Below are positions 63,279 to 64,000 of a DNA stretch of 64,000 bases, piece by piece; the first letter of the stretch is position 1; each line of letters opens with the position of its first letter. A model generated the notes under the pieces. It was not told the origin of the DNA and searched no databases. It saw nothing but the letters and a program-made list of their open reading frames with translations. The translations under genes were made by a program, and so were the position numbers. The stretch is taken from contig NZ_CP012332.1 of the NCBI RefSeq assembly GCF_001263175.1, forward strand, positions 676,001 to 740,000. The letters run 5' to 3'. Origin of the DNA: Vulgatibacter incomptus (GTDB taxonomy: Bacteria; Myxococcota; Myxococcia; Myxococcales; Vulgatibacteraceae).

Positions 63279-64000
63279 ATGAAGGTCAATGTCGAGTCGC
63301 TCTCTCCGATCGAGATCAAGGTCTCGGTCCAGGTCGAGGCCGACCGTGTCGCCACCGAGATCGAGCGCGCCTACAAGGGCCTTTCCCGCCAGGTGAAGAT
63401 CCCCGGCTTTCGCGCGGGCAAGGTGCCCCGGCGGATCCTCGAGACGCGGTACAAGGACGAGGTCGAGCAGGACGTCGCTCGGAAGCTGATCGACACGACC
63501 TTCCGCGAGGCCGTCGACCAGCACGACCTCTTCCCGGTCGCCAGCCCCGTCGTCTCCTCCGACCGCCTCGAGCCGGGCAAGGACTTCCACTACGAGGCCC
63601 GGGTCGAGGTGAAGCCCGAGGTCACGGCCAAGGACTACAAGGGCCTGGAGATCGCCAAGGCGAAGGCCGAGGTTACCGAGGCCATGGTGGACGACGAGCT
63701 CGAGCGGATCCGCGAGCAGCTCGCCCAGTTCGTGCCGGTCGAGGATCGCACCACCGCCACCACCGGCGACTACGCCGTGATCGACTACCTGGGCACCCAC
63801 GACGGCAAGGAGATCGAGGGCGGCAAGGGCCAGGACATCACCGTCAAGGTCGACGCCGGCACCCTCCTCGAGGGCTGCGCGCCGGAGATCGCCGGCGTCG
63901 CCGTCGGTGAGACGGCGGAGACCACGGTCGAGTTCCCGCCCGATTACCCGGTCGAGTCCGTCCGCGGTACCGCCGCGAAGTTCGCGATCACGCTCAAGTC
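63279..64000 (+). CDS. tig: Trigger factor, N-terminal part (runs off the window)
   Basis: At least 240 residues. GAGGAAG precedes the ATG. MKVNVESLSPIEIKVSVQVE, GLSRQVKIPGFRAGKVPRRI (the ribosome-binding signature GFRxGKxP) and the start of the FKBP-like PPIase domain (TGDYAVIDYLGTHDGKEIEG) identify trigger factor, the ribosome-bound chaperone. The C-terminal chaperone domain lies beyond 64000. In many genomes tig precedes clpP-clpX. Confidence 0.96.
   Translation, partial: MKVNVESLSPIEIKVSVQVEADRVATEIERAYKGLSRQVKIPGFRAGKVPRRILETRYKDEVEQDVARKLIDTTFREAVDQHDLFPVASPVVSSDRLEPGKDFHYEARVEVKPEVTAKDYKGLEIAKAKAEVTEAMVDDELERIREQLAQFVPVEDRTTATTGDYAVIDYLGTHDGKEIEGGKGQDITVKVDAGTLLEGCAPEIAGVAVGETAETTVEFPPDYPVESVRGTAAKFAITLK

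Overview
The window is GC-rich chromosomal DNA that looks like a myxobacterium (Myxococcota). The evidence is the family mix: PrkA followed by a DUF444-type start, paired Get3/ArsA-like ATPases, MJ0042 zinc-ribbon and DUF4388/FHA proteins, PilT, and many lipoproteins with a Cys lipobox. Start codons are often GTG or TTG. Recognisable housekeeping promoters share a TTGAC(A/C/T) -35 box with 17-18 bp to a TA-rich -10. The species cannot be named from sequence alone. No insertion sequence, prophage or CRISPR array was seen.

Layout. 0-12 kb: prkA, an ApbE-type flavin transferase, ruvX, a TPR lipoprotein, an operon of two Get3/ArsA-like ATPases plus YjbQ, a small basic protein with a ParA ATPase, pncB, two ribosome-hibernation-type proteins and a PhaR-like regulator. 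12-25 kb: an envelope/polysaccharide locus. It holds a lipoprotein with about 36 Asp-Pro-Ala repeats, a SCO copper chaperone with an FGE-like protein, a metallo-beta-lactamase/Rieske hydroxylase resembling NamH, and an operon of a processive GT2 glycosyltransferase, an HlyD-like adaptor, a TolC-like protein and a secreted protein. Divergent from that operon is a galactose-oxidase-type copper radical oxidase with all five active-site residues. 25-30.5 kb: mixed genes, including a 50-residue TatA-like protein, a frameshifted KGG stress protein, a PfpI protein and a LuxR-type regulator. 30.5-39.4 kb: a tightly overlapping operon of a seven-helix protein with a dead transglutaminase domain, an ATP-grasp ligase, a second dead transglutaminase lipoprotein and a clan-CD-peptidase-like protein, preceded by a large S41 protease. 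39.6-46.3 kb: divergent gshB/gshA, an amidinotransferase-fold enzyme and alaS. 46.3-53.5 kb: small genes, among them a kinase-like protein that ends after its His-containing dimerisation domain, and a UvrD/Rep helicase. 53.5-64 kb: core genes rplM-rpsI, pilT-recX, bamD, an FHA protein, an amidase, rph-rdgB, five tRNAs, an Lgt-like protein and the start of tig.

The best candidates for undescribed biology are two loci. The first (about 14.0-24.6 kb) combines a processive glycan synthase, a tripartite-type envelope conduit, a copper radical oxidase and a SCO chaperone. It resembles a Gram-negative counterpart of the Streptomyces CslA-GlxA-Sco glycan system. The second (about 30.6-36.2 kb) is a variant of the ATP-grasp/inactive-transglutaminase systems in which a caspase/gingipain-like protein occupies the position of the usual retropepsin. 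Both assignments are inferences from gene order and motifs.
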